Shown: in pieces, positions 26,701-38,700 of the stretch | How positions within the stretch are numbered: the first letter of the stretch is position 1 | How the letters are laid out: every line of letters starts with the position of its first letter | Source: Protea cynaroides | Taxonomy: Eukaryota; Streptophyta; Magnoliopsida; Proteales; Proteaceae | Direction of reading: 5' to 3' | Length of the DNA stretch: 64,000 nt | Assembly (NCBI GenBank): GCA_028583415.1 | Contig: CM053274.1 | Coordinates: 87,559,902-87,623,901, forward strand | Translations under genes and position numbers: made by a program | Notes under the pieces: generated by a model | The model's input: only the letters and a program-made list of their open reading frames with translations | Told to the model about the DNA's origin: nothing | Databases searched by the model: none

Positions 26701-29700
26701 TTTTATCTCCTCATGATCATCTGCGGATTGAGACATACACAAATGCTAATTGGGGTGGATTTCCTGATAGAAAGTCTGTAGCTGGCTATGGTACTTTTGT
26801 TGGTGCAATTTTGTCATGTGATATAGCAAGAAGCACAATATTGTGGCGACGTCTAGTGCCGAAGCAAAATTTTGTTCTATGGCTCGAGGAATCTGTGAGT
26901 TACTTTAGCTCAGAAATTTACTAGAAGGCCTAGTGTTCCTATTTGTCTTCCAATGATGTTGTACTGTGATAACAAAACTGCAATTAGCATTGGCCATAGC
27001 CCAGTGCAATATTATCGTACTAAGCATGTGGAGATTGACAGATATTTCATTAAGGAGAAACTTGAGAGTGGATTGATTTGTATGCCCTTTGTGAAGTCAG
27101 GAGATCAGTTAGCTGATGTTTCACTAAAGGTTTGGGTGGGAAACTTTTTCATCATAATTTGGTCTAGTTGGGCATGTGTGATATATATGCGCCAACTTGT
27201 GGGGGATTGTTGAATTATGTAGCAGCAAGGGCGTTTTAGGCCTTTCCCCATGGAACCAACTCTTAATTAATAGAGTAGGTCATTTTTTTGGGGGGCATCG
27301 TAGTATTTTTACTTCCATCTTTTTATTATAAATAAAGGCCTGGCTGGTCCCTAAAGACCAGCAAAGCATTTAGTCCTAATTCTGTGCTTTTAACACCAAG
27401 ATTAGTTCTTTCTTGTTCCGCAAGCCATTAGCAAGTTTGTGTTTTCATTAGTTTCTATTTCTTGTATAGTTTCTTGTTTAGCTAAAAGATCTTAGATCAG
27501 TTTCTATTTTGTTTTTAAGAAGTCTGGTTCAGCAAGAGTTTCTATTTCCTTGGTTTCCAATTTTGTAACCAGCCTTCTGGCCCCCATTAGTTAATGAAGA
27601 AGGGACACAACTTCCCACGATTTGAGTTGAAGAAAAATAATGCTTTGAGCATGTATGCTGTGAGAAACAGAATGGGTGAGATGCCAATAGGTTAAGGTAA
27701 TCAACCAAAACCATGGGTGAAAGGACTGCGGTTCTATCCTTTATTCTGCTTCTCTTCTTGCCCTGTTTTGCTGCTGTGATTAGGAAAGCTACTGTTCACG
27801 TTACTGTTACTGTGGTACTGCTGAAGACCTCTTGGGTGACGTAGCTTTGGTGGACTGAATCTGTAGCTGCTGCTGGTTCTTGTAACCAGAAGTCGCGTCA
27901 CTTTGTCACAAGTCTTCACATCTGTAAGGCCTGTTTTCCTTGTACATTGGTGCAAGTGGACTTCTACAGGTGATTAAATTTGAATATTAGCTGCTGGAAC
28001 TTTGAAATTGGATTCTGTTTTGGTACTTGCGATCCTGTAGGTGCTGTAGCTAGGGGAAATTTTTCTTGGATTGAACCCTAGAGCCCTTCCCCATCACTTT
28101 CCTTTGTTTTGATTGATGAATTGGATCTCTGAATTATATCTGCATAAATTAAGTTGTATTTTTTTTCATGACCACAATGCAAAATTAAGTTCTCAACACT
28201 GGAAACAAGTCATTTGGTTTACTGAACATTGCTTTGGTCTGTCATGTTTTTCTTTGTTTGGACCATGAAGGAGCTTCAAGAACTTCACTCAGCTTTGGAG
28301 GAAGCAAAAGCAGATATTGTTGGTCTTTGGGCACTGAAATTTCTAATGAAAAAGGTCAGTTCTTAACTCATGTGGACTGGGCTATGCTCATATGGCCTAT
28401 ATGAAATGCTTTAGCTAACATAAGGTTGAATTGGTATAATACAGAAAAGATGAGTGTTTATTTACATTGGAACCATCACAGGCAGTTATTAATGTTTATT
28501 CTTCTTGCTATGATGTTTCTCTAGCATAGTTTATTGGTTTTGTTTTAGCTATTCTCTTGTTTTTGAGTCTATTGTAGTAATTAATAGGTTTTTCTGGTAC
28601 TTTGTGCACAATTTATTTGAAATGTTCTGTTACTATAATGATGAGTATTAATGTGCCACAAAAAAATATTTTGGTGGAAATAATGAAGATCTTGACTTTC
28701 TTTTTTCTTTCGTTAAGGTGCATTATACTATTCCATGAAGATTTTTTGATAAGGAAATAAACCCATAAACTAAAAGCAGGCGATATTCTAATGCTTACCT
28801 CATTTTAAAGTAACATTGGTGCGAGTATAGTTAGTCAGTTTTTAAAGATACATAACAGTTGACCAAGGTTGTCAGGGAGACAAGGCGATCCAAGGTGTTG
28901 GAGGCTTGAAGGACGCCCAAGGCGGCCCGCCTAGGCGGTCAAGGTGCCTGCCTAGGCGGTCAAGGGGGTGGCCTATTTTCCAAGGTGCCTGACGTGCCTA
29001 GCAGCGCCTAGGCGATGCCTTGACAACTATGCAATTGACAGATCTATTCTGTATTAAATGAAGAAAGAGTGGTGAATGAAGGCTGGATCACCTACTGCAC
29101 CACGCATAACCGTGGCAAACGATAATCTTTGCTGTACTTCCAGGCTAACACCTTAAATTTTCGAGAAGAAGCTGGAGCCTTCAAGTTTCTGACTTGAGAA
29201 GAGGAAAAATGAGAGAGAATAATGGAAGAGTGAGCTCATAGTTGTCATAGCGCAAAGGCGAACCTAGGTGGTGCCCAACCGTGTTCTTGCCTTGGCGCAT
29301 AGGTCATTTCTAGGTGGCTAAGGCGCGCATATACCAAGGGGGATTTTAGATTTAAAATATGATATTTCTTTCCTTTAAAATGTAATTTTGTGGTGTGGGG
29401 GAAGAAGGGGGGGGTTACATGTAACATGGAAATTTCATTTCTTTAACTTATGAATATGAGTATGAAATTAAAAAATATCATCTTTAAAGTTATAATTTAA
29501 CAAATGGAATTCATTTGGCCTTCTTCTTCCTCTTTGATATTGACGCCTCGACGGAGAAAGAGCTATGGTTGCAGCTTGAGTTCTAGGTACATACATCCCA
29601 CCTCCTTCTACTATAATGGCAACAGATGATGGCAGCAGTGGTTGCTGCTGCAACCTTTCCAGCAGCAGTTGCCTGCTGCTGTTGCTGCTTCTTATTTTTC

Positions 29701-32700
29701 AATCTCGCTGTTTTTTTTCCTTATTTCTCTTCTTTTCCTTCTCATTCCCCCTATTTACTTCCCCTTTTCCTCTTTTTCTCCTTTCTTTTCCCCTAATTTC
29801 GGTCTGGACACCTTGAACAATATGGCGACCAGTTACCTAGGCGTTTAAGAACTATCTGGACGTCTAGGCGACTCCTTGACTACTATGAGCTAAATTTTTA
29901 TTGGAGCAGAATAGCTCTAATACAATGTAACAAGATGTCAAGAACAAGACCTTTGGCAAACCAGAACACAGAGGGTAAAAAAGGGAAGATTTGCTGCATA
30001 GATTTCTATAGCAGCCACAGATCTGCATGCGCATGCGCACGCGCACACTGACACCTGCTTATTCAAATATGACAAAAATACCTCTGCGGGGTAATTTAAT
30101 TACAGAATATCTCACTGGTTATATGAGGAGTTTGAAAAGAAAGGAACAGGAAAATTGTAAAGATGACTCTACACCTTTTGTATAGGATTTCAAGCAACAT
30201 TGGAATGAACACTGTTGACTTGGCGTATGAATTGGAGGAAAGTAATTAATCTAGAGAATAAACACAGATTTGATGCAGATGATGGTCCATCCAAGGTTTT
30301 AAATCTCGGATCTTGACCTTGTCTTGGTGAGGTCCGAGATATCCGAGATCTCGAAAATTCTCACTGAGACATTGCGCTTTTTGAACATATAAAGGTCGAG
30401 ATTTTTGAGATTTTGAAATCTCGAGAAGGTCGAGATTTTCTAGATTTCCGAGATCTCGCCGAGAGTTGAAACACTAGGTCTATCCTATTCAAGGAGTAAT
30501 TTATTTTGTAAATATGGTTGGACTTATCTTTTGGCCTTCTCTACGTGTCATTTCCTTTGGCACATCATACATGCCTTACTGATGTGATTCTTGTTGCTTG
30601 CAAGATTAAACTGAAAGTGTCTTAGGAAATAGGAGGAAACCTAGGCTGGTTGCTTTGAATCAAGAACTAGAAATTGGGTTCAAGAATGAGAATGAAATAT
30701 CATCGGTAGATCTAGATATCTTCTGATGCGGTCCATTCTGTTTCATTGCAATATCAATAATCTCTGCTAGAATCAGTCAAGAATGTTGAGAGAAATAGGA
30801 GTTATGGCTTGCCTTGGTTCCATGACAACCAGGTCCCTACATTTTGAAGCATTTAAGGTAACTTGGAGTTATAGAATGGGTTTGTTTGTTGAAGCTTTGG
30901 GATGTTCCCTATGTTGGCTTTTCGTCTTTTCAATGCCTGAGGACTAAGGGCATATTTGTATGGAACCACCCCCCATATGAGAATTTCTCATCCAGTCTCT
31001 ATGGACTTTTTGTACCTGTCATAGATGCTCACTTTTTTGCTCTTGAGGAAAAATAACAGAGAACATGTTTCTGCCTATCATGTATCTGCCTATACTTTGG
31101 TGAACTTCATTGACTGGATATGAATGGATAATAAAGAAAGAATAGTTATATAAATATGCTTTTAATAGACATGAGATTACTCAAGCAAAATAACAAAAAA
31201 TAATATAGCTACAATTCCTCAAATTGGCATTAAATGGGCTTAAGCACCATCATATTGACCAGTTCCAGCCTCCAACAGATTTTTCCATAGACACATACAC
31301 AGACATGCCTGAACAGACATTTGCTTTAGAAGTAAAGAATCACGTTTTCTTTCTAATGGGCGCCTCCGCATTAAGCAAATGGAAATATGCACTTAAGAAC
31401 TGATTTTCCTATTGAACTTGGATTATGATGTGCATTCACTTGTACTATGTTCTGTAACGGTTTACATATTCAGAGTTGCAACCTATCAAAAGCCAATTCC
31501 TTACTGGTGATGAAGTCCCTACTTTAAATGAGGCTTTCTGTCGTGTTCAGCGCATTGCTGATCTTCTCCAAGTCTAATGGCGCCTCCACCAAAAATAATT
31601 CTGCCTTATTTACTTCCAGTGGAGGCTGTGGTCATGGTAATTCTAGTAGAGGCCATGGTCGTGGCTCTTCTGATCAGCCTATGCCTCACTGTGGCAAGCA
31701 AAATCACATGGTTGATAGATGTTGGGTGAAGCATGGTAAGTCTCCTCAGTGGGGTTCCGGGTAGGGGTGTCAATGGGTCGGTTTGAGCCGGTTTCGGTCC
31801 AGACCAAATCAGTATCGGGCTTTATAAACCTTGAGCAAAACATGTCCATTAAGAGGTTCGGATTGGGTGGACTGCACTATGCACATTAAATAACATCCAG
31901 TTTTGGGTTGTTATCATGTTGGTTGGGGCCGGTTCGGGTTGAAATCCTGGTAAGAAACTTGTTAGGGCCAATTAGAAGGCTGAAGTTGTGAAGCTAGGGG
32001 TTTAATATTCAGTCTAAATCGGTTTGGTTCAGGCCATTATTGTCACACCCCAATTCTGGTCTAACCAGAATGGTGTGATGAACTGCCAATAAACCAACGG
32101 TTCACTCAAGATATCACATAGGTCGTACCCACCATATCAAACCACACACACATTCCACATTAATAATCAGAGATAATAAACAAATAAGCGGAAGTTTTAC
32201 AGATAATGAACTGAGAGTCTAACAGTGATAAATAAGTATTTAATCCAATTATCTCCAAACCATAAGACATAAAAATAAATAATCAATTACATATTCGATG
32301 TTCAAATTATAACTAAACTTAAGCAAAAACACATTGGTTGCACTCGCTTGATGAATCATGTGCATCTTCTTCAACTTCTACATCCATCGTAGCAACGTGT
32401 CCATACGTCGGCGCATTCATATATTCTTTAACGGTAGGACCTGCATCATCAACTAAAATATTCGACGTCGAAATGGTGAGCATACATCACGGCTCAGTGA
32501 GAAAACAAAATAATGCAACAAACATATGCATGCATTCAATTCATATCTTTGGTCTGGTTTATAAGTTTGCAATGTGCTATAGAAAGGTTTGGTGGCCGCC
32601 GCACCTCTATACACTAGTGTGTGAATCCGCCTAATGGATTAAACACCATTGTCGTCCCACATGCACCCACCATGGAATAGAGATAGCTAAAATGTTCGGA

Positions 32701-35700
32701 TCAAACACCGCCAACACTTCCTCTGATGCCCTACTCATACCAACACGTAAGCCCCTATTGGTGAGGGTTTGTAAACTGGGCTCGCAACTAACCAATCCTA
32801 ATGCCAAACAGTATATCCAAGGCCTTACCCCAGCATCCCTCAATACGTCCATAGAGATAGAGCTAAGGCCCCCTGACAGAGTCAGAGACCACACGGTCCG
32901 AGACCATCTCCCCTGATGCCCTACGACGTAATAGTTCTGCTAAGGTAATGGCGATACGACGATGTTAGTGGGCAAAACTTGAGTAGAGATAGAGCTAGAG
33001 TCTAGTGACGAGGTCGAAGACCACCATGCCACGTCCTCCCCCTGATGCTCTACTCGCATCCAACACACCAACCACACACATACATTCACATGCCTATTCC
33101 TAGCATTATCATCATCATCATGTTATAAATAAACGGAATTAAATATGCATGAACAGTAATAGTAAGAATATTGGATGACATGTGAGATGCACATTACAAG
33201 CATACAAGCATAGAATCAATCATGGCATTGAACTCAATAAAAATAACAGTTTGTTATTAACCAATTAGTTTAGGTCTTGTTCCCTCACCTGTTAGCAATT
33301 CTCGATGTCCTTCTAAGCCTTGAAATTCTCTTTGAATTGATTTAACAACCTAAAAGTTATATGAATTTAAGTTAGGGTTCATATGTGACATGTTACAGTA
33401 GTCGAAAATCAAAACAGAGCACTGATAGGTGTCTGATTGGTCCTATGGTCTCATGCTGTATTGACCTTACTGTCTACAGTCGATACCCTACGGTCGCATA
33501 TGGTGCGACCGTAGCTGCAACCATATGATTTCTGAAATCTTCCCTAATGCCTATGGTCGATCCTCTGGTCATACTGGTCATGCTATGGTCAATCGTAGCT
33601 GCGACCTTGAGATTTCTGGTCACAGTTTACTTGAAATTCGAGTTCTTCCTGGGTTAATTCTTCTGTTCTTCAATGGGGTTTATTCTAAAGTCATCCTATG
33701 GCCATCATTAGTAATTTCTTATCAACCCTAATCATCAAATTCACTCCTCATGGTTCTCCTTGGCATTTTCTCGAAGAAATCACATAGATCATAATAGGTT
33801 GATATTGCCTATCTTCCATAGAAGTCTTATTCCTTAGAGTTTACATCTCCAGAGGTTCGTTTCATACTTTTGCCTGTGATAGAGAGCTAATATCTTCTCA
33901 GCAAACTCTTCTCCTTAGCTTTTTCTTCTTCTCCTTCTCTTCCTTCTCTTCCTTCTCTTTCTCTAGGGTTTACTAATGTTCTAAAAGAGTGAAAAAGGAC
34001 TGAGGGACGTCCTTTATATAGAGGAAAACTCTCCATATAAATTCCTCTTTCAATTAGGAAAGCAATCCCTTAGTTTAGGAAAGTTTCCAAAACTCGGAGT
34101 CTGATATGGGTTCTCACGGTCGATCATACGGTCGCATAAACCGTCGACCGTAGGGTCGAAATCATCGACCGTGGGGTTCTGGATTTGAGATTTTTGGTTC
34201 CCTTCCTTATGGTTGACCATACCTACCCAGGCATGCGACCTTAGGTATGTTTTTAGTGTTTTTAACTCGATTCTCAGACCTGGTTTGTGATCTATCTTTA
34301 CACGCTCGGTCCACTTGGTCCAGGAATGATGGGAAGACCTGGCACGACACGGTTAGACCAAGTTAGTGGAGTGCGGGTCTTACAATTATCGGGTTTGGGC
34401 TCTTCGGTCCACTTATTTGGGCCAATTTAGGATAGTCCAAACCAGACCGAGACCGATAGGATATGTCATACCTCAACCTGAAACATGTCCAATAACAATT
34501 CGGTCTGGGTCGGTTTTGGGTTGATTCGGGCCGGCTCAGTCCGGGCTACCATTTCGGTCCCAAAATTAACACCCCTAGTTCTAAGCCTTCTTCTCAGTTT
34601 GCAGGTACGGCTAGTTGCGATGGTGATACTCATACACCCCTTGTTCCCTCCGATGGAGACTCATCTTCTTTTGTTATTGTGTTTCAAGAAGATTTTCATA
34701 GCATGCTTAGTCATCTCAATCAGCTAGATACTTAGGGCTCTGCTTTCACTTTCACTGCTACATTGGCACATACAAGTATTACTACCTTTCTTGCATCCAC
34801 AGCCTCTACCCCTTTGGTCATTGACTCTGGTGCTTCTTTTCACATGACTGGTATGGCCTCATTTTTCTCTTTTGACCGTTGTTCTCAACAATCCAATGTT
34901 TATTTGGTTGAAGGCTCTACCACCCACGTTTTTCGGCAAGGGTGATGTATCTCTGTCACCTACTTTATCATTATCATCTGTTCTTCATGTCCCTCTTTTG
35001 CTGATGAATTTACTTTTAATTAGTACTTTGGCAAAGAATCTTATTTGTTCAGTCACTTTTTCCCTTACCTGTTGTGTATTTCAGAATCTATAGACAAAGG
35101 TGACGATTGGTAGGGGACAAGAGAAGGACGGGCTGTACTATCTGGATGACATTCTATCTTCTGTTGCTGCACTCACTACTATACAAGTGTTTCTCTACGA
35201 CAATGGCATTATCACTTGGGTCATTTTTCTCTCTCCAAGTTACAAAAGATGGTTCCAAGTTGTAAGTTTGTTAATACTCTTGAGCATAGTTGTCAAGGCG
35301 TTGAGGCGTCCGGACGGGTTTTATAGCCCTGGGCGCCAGGGCGCCTTGTGAACTTAAGAAAGGCGGTCGCCCAAGGTGTTTGGGTGTCGCCTAGGCGACG
35401 CCTAGGGCACCTTGGAACCCAGAATGTCTGGGCGGCCGCCTTGTTTCAATATGTCTTTTTTTGTTCTCATATTTTCCCTTGCTCTCTGAATTTTCTTCAC
35501 AAGATTTTGATGCAGGATCCAGATTGAGAAAACCCTAATTAGATCCGCTGTGGACCCACCCAAATAATATGAAGGCTTGATTGAATAAACAGTGACAGAA
35601 TTGTAAATAAACTCAAAACTCAACCAGTTAGTGGCAGTTTGGTAATAAATCAGAACTAGATAATAATTTTAGGTAAAATAAACAAGACCTTAGGATAAAA

Positions 35701-38700
35701 CAGAATATATATAAGCTAGGGGCATTTTGGGAAAATAACAATTAAAACAATAACGCAATAAAATTGTAGCTTCCGTCTTTAAGCTCTCGACAGCAGAGAG
35801 AGGCGACAATTAGATTCAAATTGAAGAGGAAGAACTTCTTCCATAGGCTTCCAATGGAGCTCAAACTTTATGTGAAGGTTCGGAACACTCAAAGCTATTG
35901 TTTCCAACTATTATTTCTCTTAGAACAGCAAGGAGTAAAAGAGATTGAAGGTCTGAAACCAGTTTCTGGCGGTAGGAAAAAGAAGAAGTGAGTTGCAGGT
36001 TTTGTAACTCACATAAGGGTGAAGGGTTGGGGTTGAAACTTAAGGGTTTGGGTCGGTTATGTGAATGAAGGTCTCAGTAAGACTTTGAGAGTGATAGGAA
36101 GAAAGAGGAGAGAGATTGAAGCACTTTGTTGGGGCTGGGGTTATTGCCAGAACAGGGGAAGGGAAGAAGGAAGAGGAAGAAGGGAAGGAGGGAGAAAGGA
36201 AGAAGAAGGGGGAAACCAGTCTAAGGAACAGATGGTTCCTGGTCGCAGAGACGAAGTAGAGAGAGAGAGAGAGAGAGAGAGCACTCAATTTCTGCCCGCA
36301 GGCAACCAAAACCATTTTTCAATTCATTCTTCCAATTTTCTTCTTCTTTTCAATGGTTTTCAGTTACATATATTTAAAGGAAAAGAGATATAAAACTTGA
36401 CAAAAATAAAAATAACTGAAATGGAAATCCTAATCTTATATATCTTAATAATCTTACTAAACCTATGGTTACCTATTAAGACAAGAAGAAAACTAATTTA
36501 AATACTTAAAATAAAATCCTACCTAAATGTTTCATCTAAATTCGTAAAAATAAAAGATTACAATCATTCCAATTAAATCCTGGAAAGATTCTAATCCATG
36601 CCCATCTCAGCTTGTGGACCCGTTGCTGCATCATATTTATTAGGCTAGACAAGAACAACATTTATCATGCAATACTTATTTATGACTAATATCATTACTT
36701 AAGATATTATTCATAAATAAGCAAATACCCCCTATTTAAATCCAATAAAAATAGTTGAAAATTCAAATTCCAGAAGGATAAAAAGTCAACGCTTCAGTTC
36801 AAGAACAAAAACCATATTTTTGGGTGCGGGGGTGATTTTCAACTTTCAAATGCTAGGTTTTTCCAAATATAAAAATTCCATAAATCTTATTATAGTAAAG
36901 CATCACTAAAAACCAAGAGCGCGCTAACATAATCTCTTGCTTTGATGCCCAAAAAATAATTTACATTCAGATGACTTTAAACAGCATTCGCGTACTCTGA
37001 ACAAGGTTTGACCGGAGTGTAATTCCTTCATTATAACTCGGATTTGTTGGAAAGCTGATTATGCTAGTTTTGCAACGAATTCGAGATTGCTTGAATCTGA
37101 ATTATATTAAAGGAGTTACGTTCCGGTTAAATTTGTTAGAAGTACGCAAATGTTAGTCATAAATACGTGTTACTTAACTCATTATTTGTTACCTTGTTGG
37201 TTTTCTCATATTAATTAAGTTATGTCTTAAATGTTGATTATTTATGTAGAAAGCTGTATATATATAAACATTAATATAGCATTAATATTTTAGAAATAAA
37301 AAAAAATACACTGAGAACACCTTAGTCGCCTAGGCAATGCCTAAGCGCCTAGGATGGCCTCAAACGGCTTGGATTGCTTTGTTACCTTGACAACTATGCT
37401 CTTGAGTGTGAAGCATGTCAATTGGGAAAACACCACCGCTCATCCTTCCCTTCTCATGATGTGTTAAAAAGTCCTGTCCTCTTTTCATTAGTTCACTCTG
37501 ACATCTGGGGTCCCATTTGAGTCAAAAGTCATTTTGGTTTTAGTTATTTTGTTACCTTTGTGGACGATTGTTCTCGTGCCACTTGGTTGTATTTGTCAAA
37601 GGATTGTTCCGAGTTCCTTACCTTTTTTAAACAATTTTGTTTGGAAATCAAGAATTAGTTTGGTGTTATCAGAATCATGGTTTTAAATTTCAGTTGAAAT
37701 TTCGGTTTTGGTCCGAAATGTTTCAAAATTTCACTGGTCTGCAATGAAACCAGGGTTTGAAACAAAAAAAACACCAAATTTTGGTCTGAAATCATTGTTT
37801 CGATAGGTTTTGGTCAAAATCACTAGTTTTGGCCGAAAATTGGTTCAATTTCGATCGAAACTTGGTGTACTTTGACTTCTACAGGCCAGAGTAATACAAG
37901 ACAGGGAACAATATACATGAGGAATAGTACAACACACAACACTTATTTAAATAAAAATAGTCAAATAAGACTCATTTGGATCCAATAAGCAAACACTACC
38001 CATTTGGATCCAATAAAAATAGTCTAAAACTCAAATTCTAACAGAATAAAAAGTCAACTTTCCAGTTCAAGAACAAAAACTGGATTTTCGATCGCGGGGC
38101 AATTTTCAACTTTAAATGCTAGTTTTTTTTCTCCTATCTAAAAATTCTATAAATCTTATTAGAGTAAAACATCGATAAAAACTAAGAGTTTTCCAAAATA
38201 ATCTTTTGTTTTGATGTCCAAAAAATTATTTCCATTCAGACGACTTTAAACAGCATTCGCATACTCCGAATAAGGTTTGACCGGAGCGTAACTCCTTCAA
38301 TATAATTCGGATCCCAGCAATCTCAGCTAAATATTACATTTCGAAAAAAAAAAAAAAAACAGATTTCGGCCATTTCAGACGAAATTTCAATTTTGGCCTT
38401 TAGCCGAAACCAAGTCCGAAACCGAAATTTAGATTCTTGGTTAGTATAAAACCTTTCGGTTTGATAATGTTATTGAATACACTCAAGTTATATCTTTCTT
38501 TTGTGCTTCCAATGGTATCATTCACCAGACCAGTTGCTCTTCTACTCCTCAAACCATGCTATTCCGATCACTCTGTCTTTTTTCGTCGCCGCAATTCCAA
38601 GGTTGTTATTCTTATGGTCTATGTGGATGACATTATTGTTTATGGAGATGACTTGACAAGTATTGATGAAGATAAAGACTACCTGCATTAAAATTTCAGA

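Noticed and set aside
32041..34384. Autonomous DNA element with TGTCACACCCC/TTACA ends
   Set aside because: TG..CA ends plus an exact 5-bp duplication fit an LTR better, and no transposase is present.
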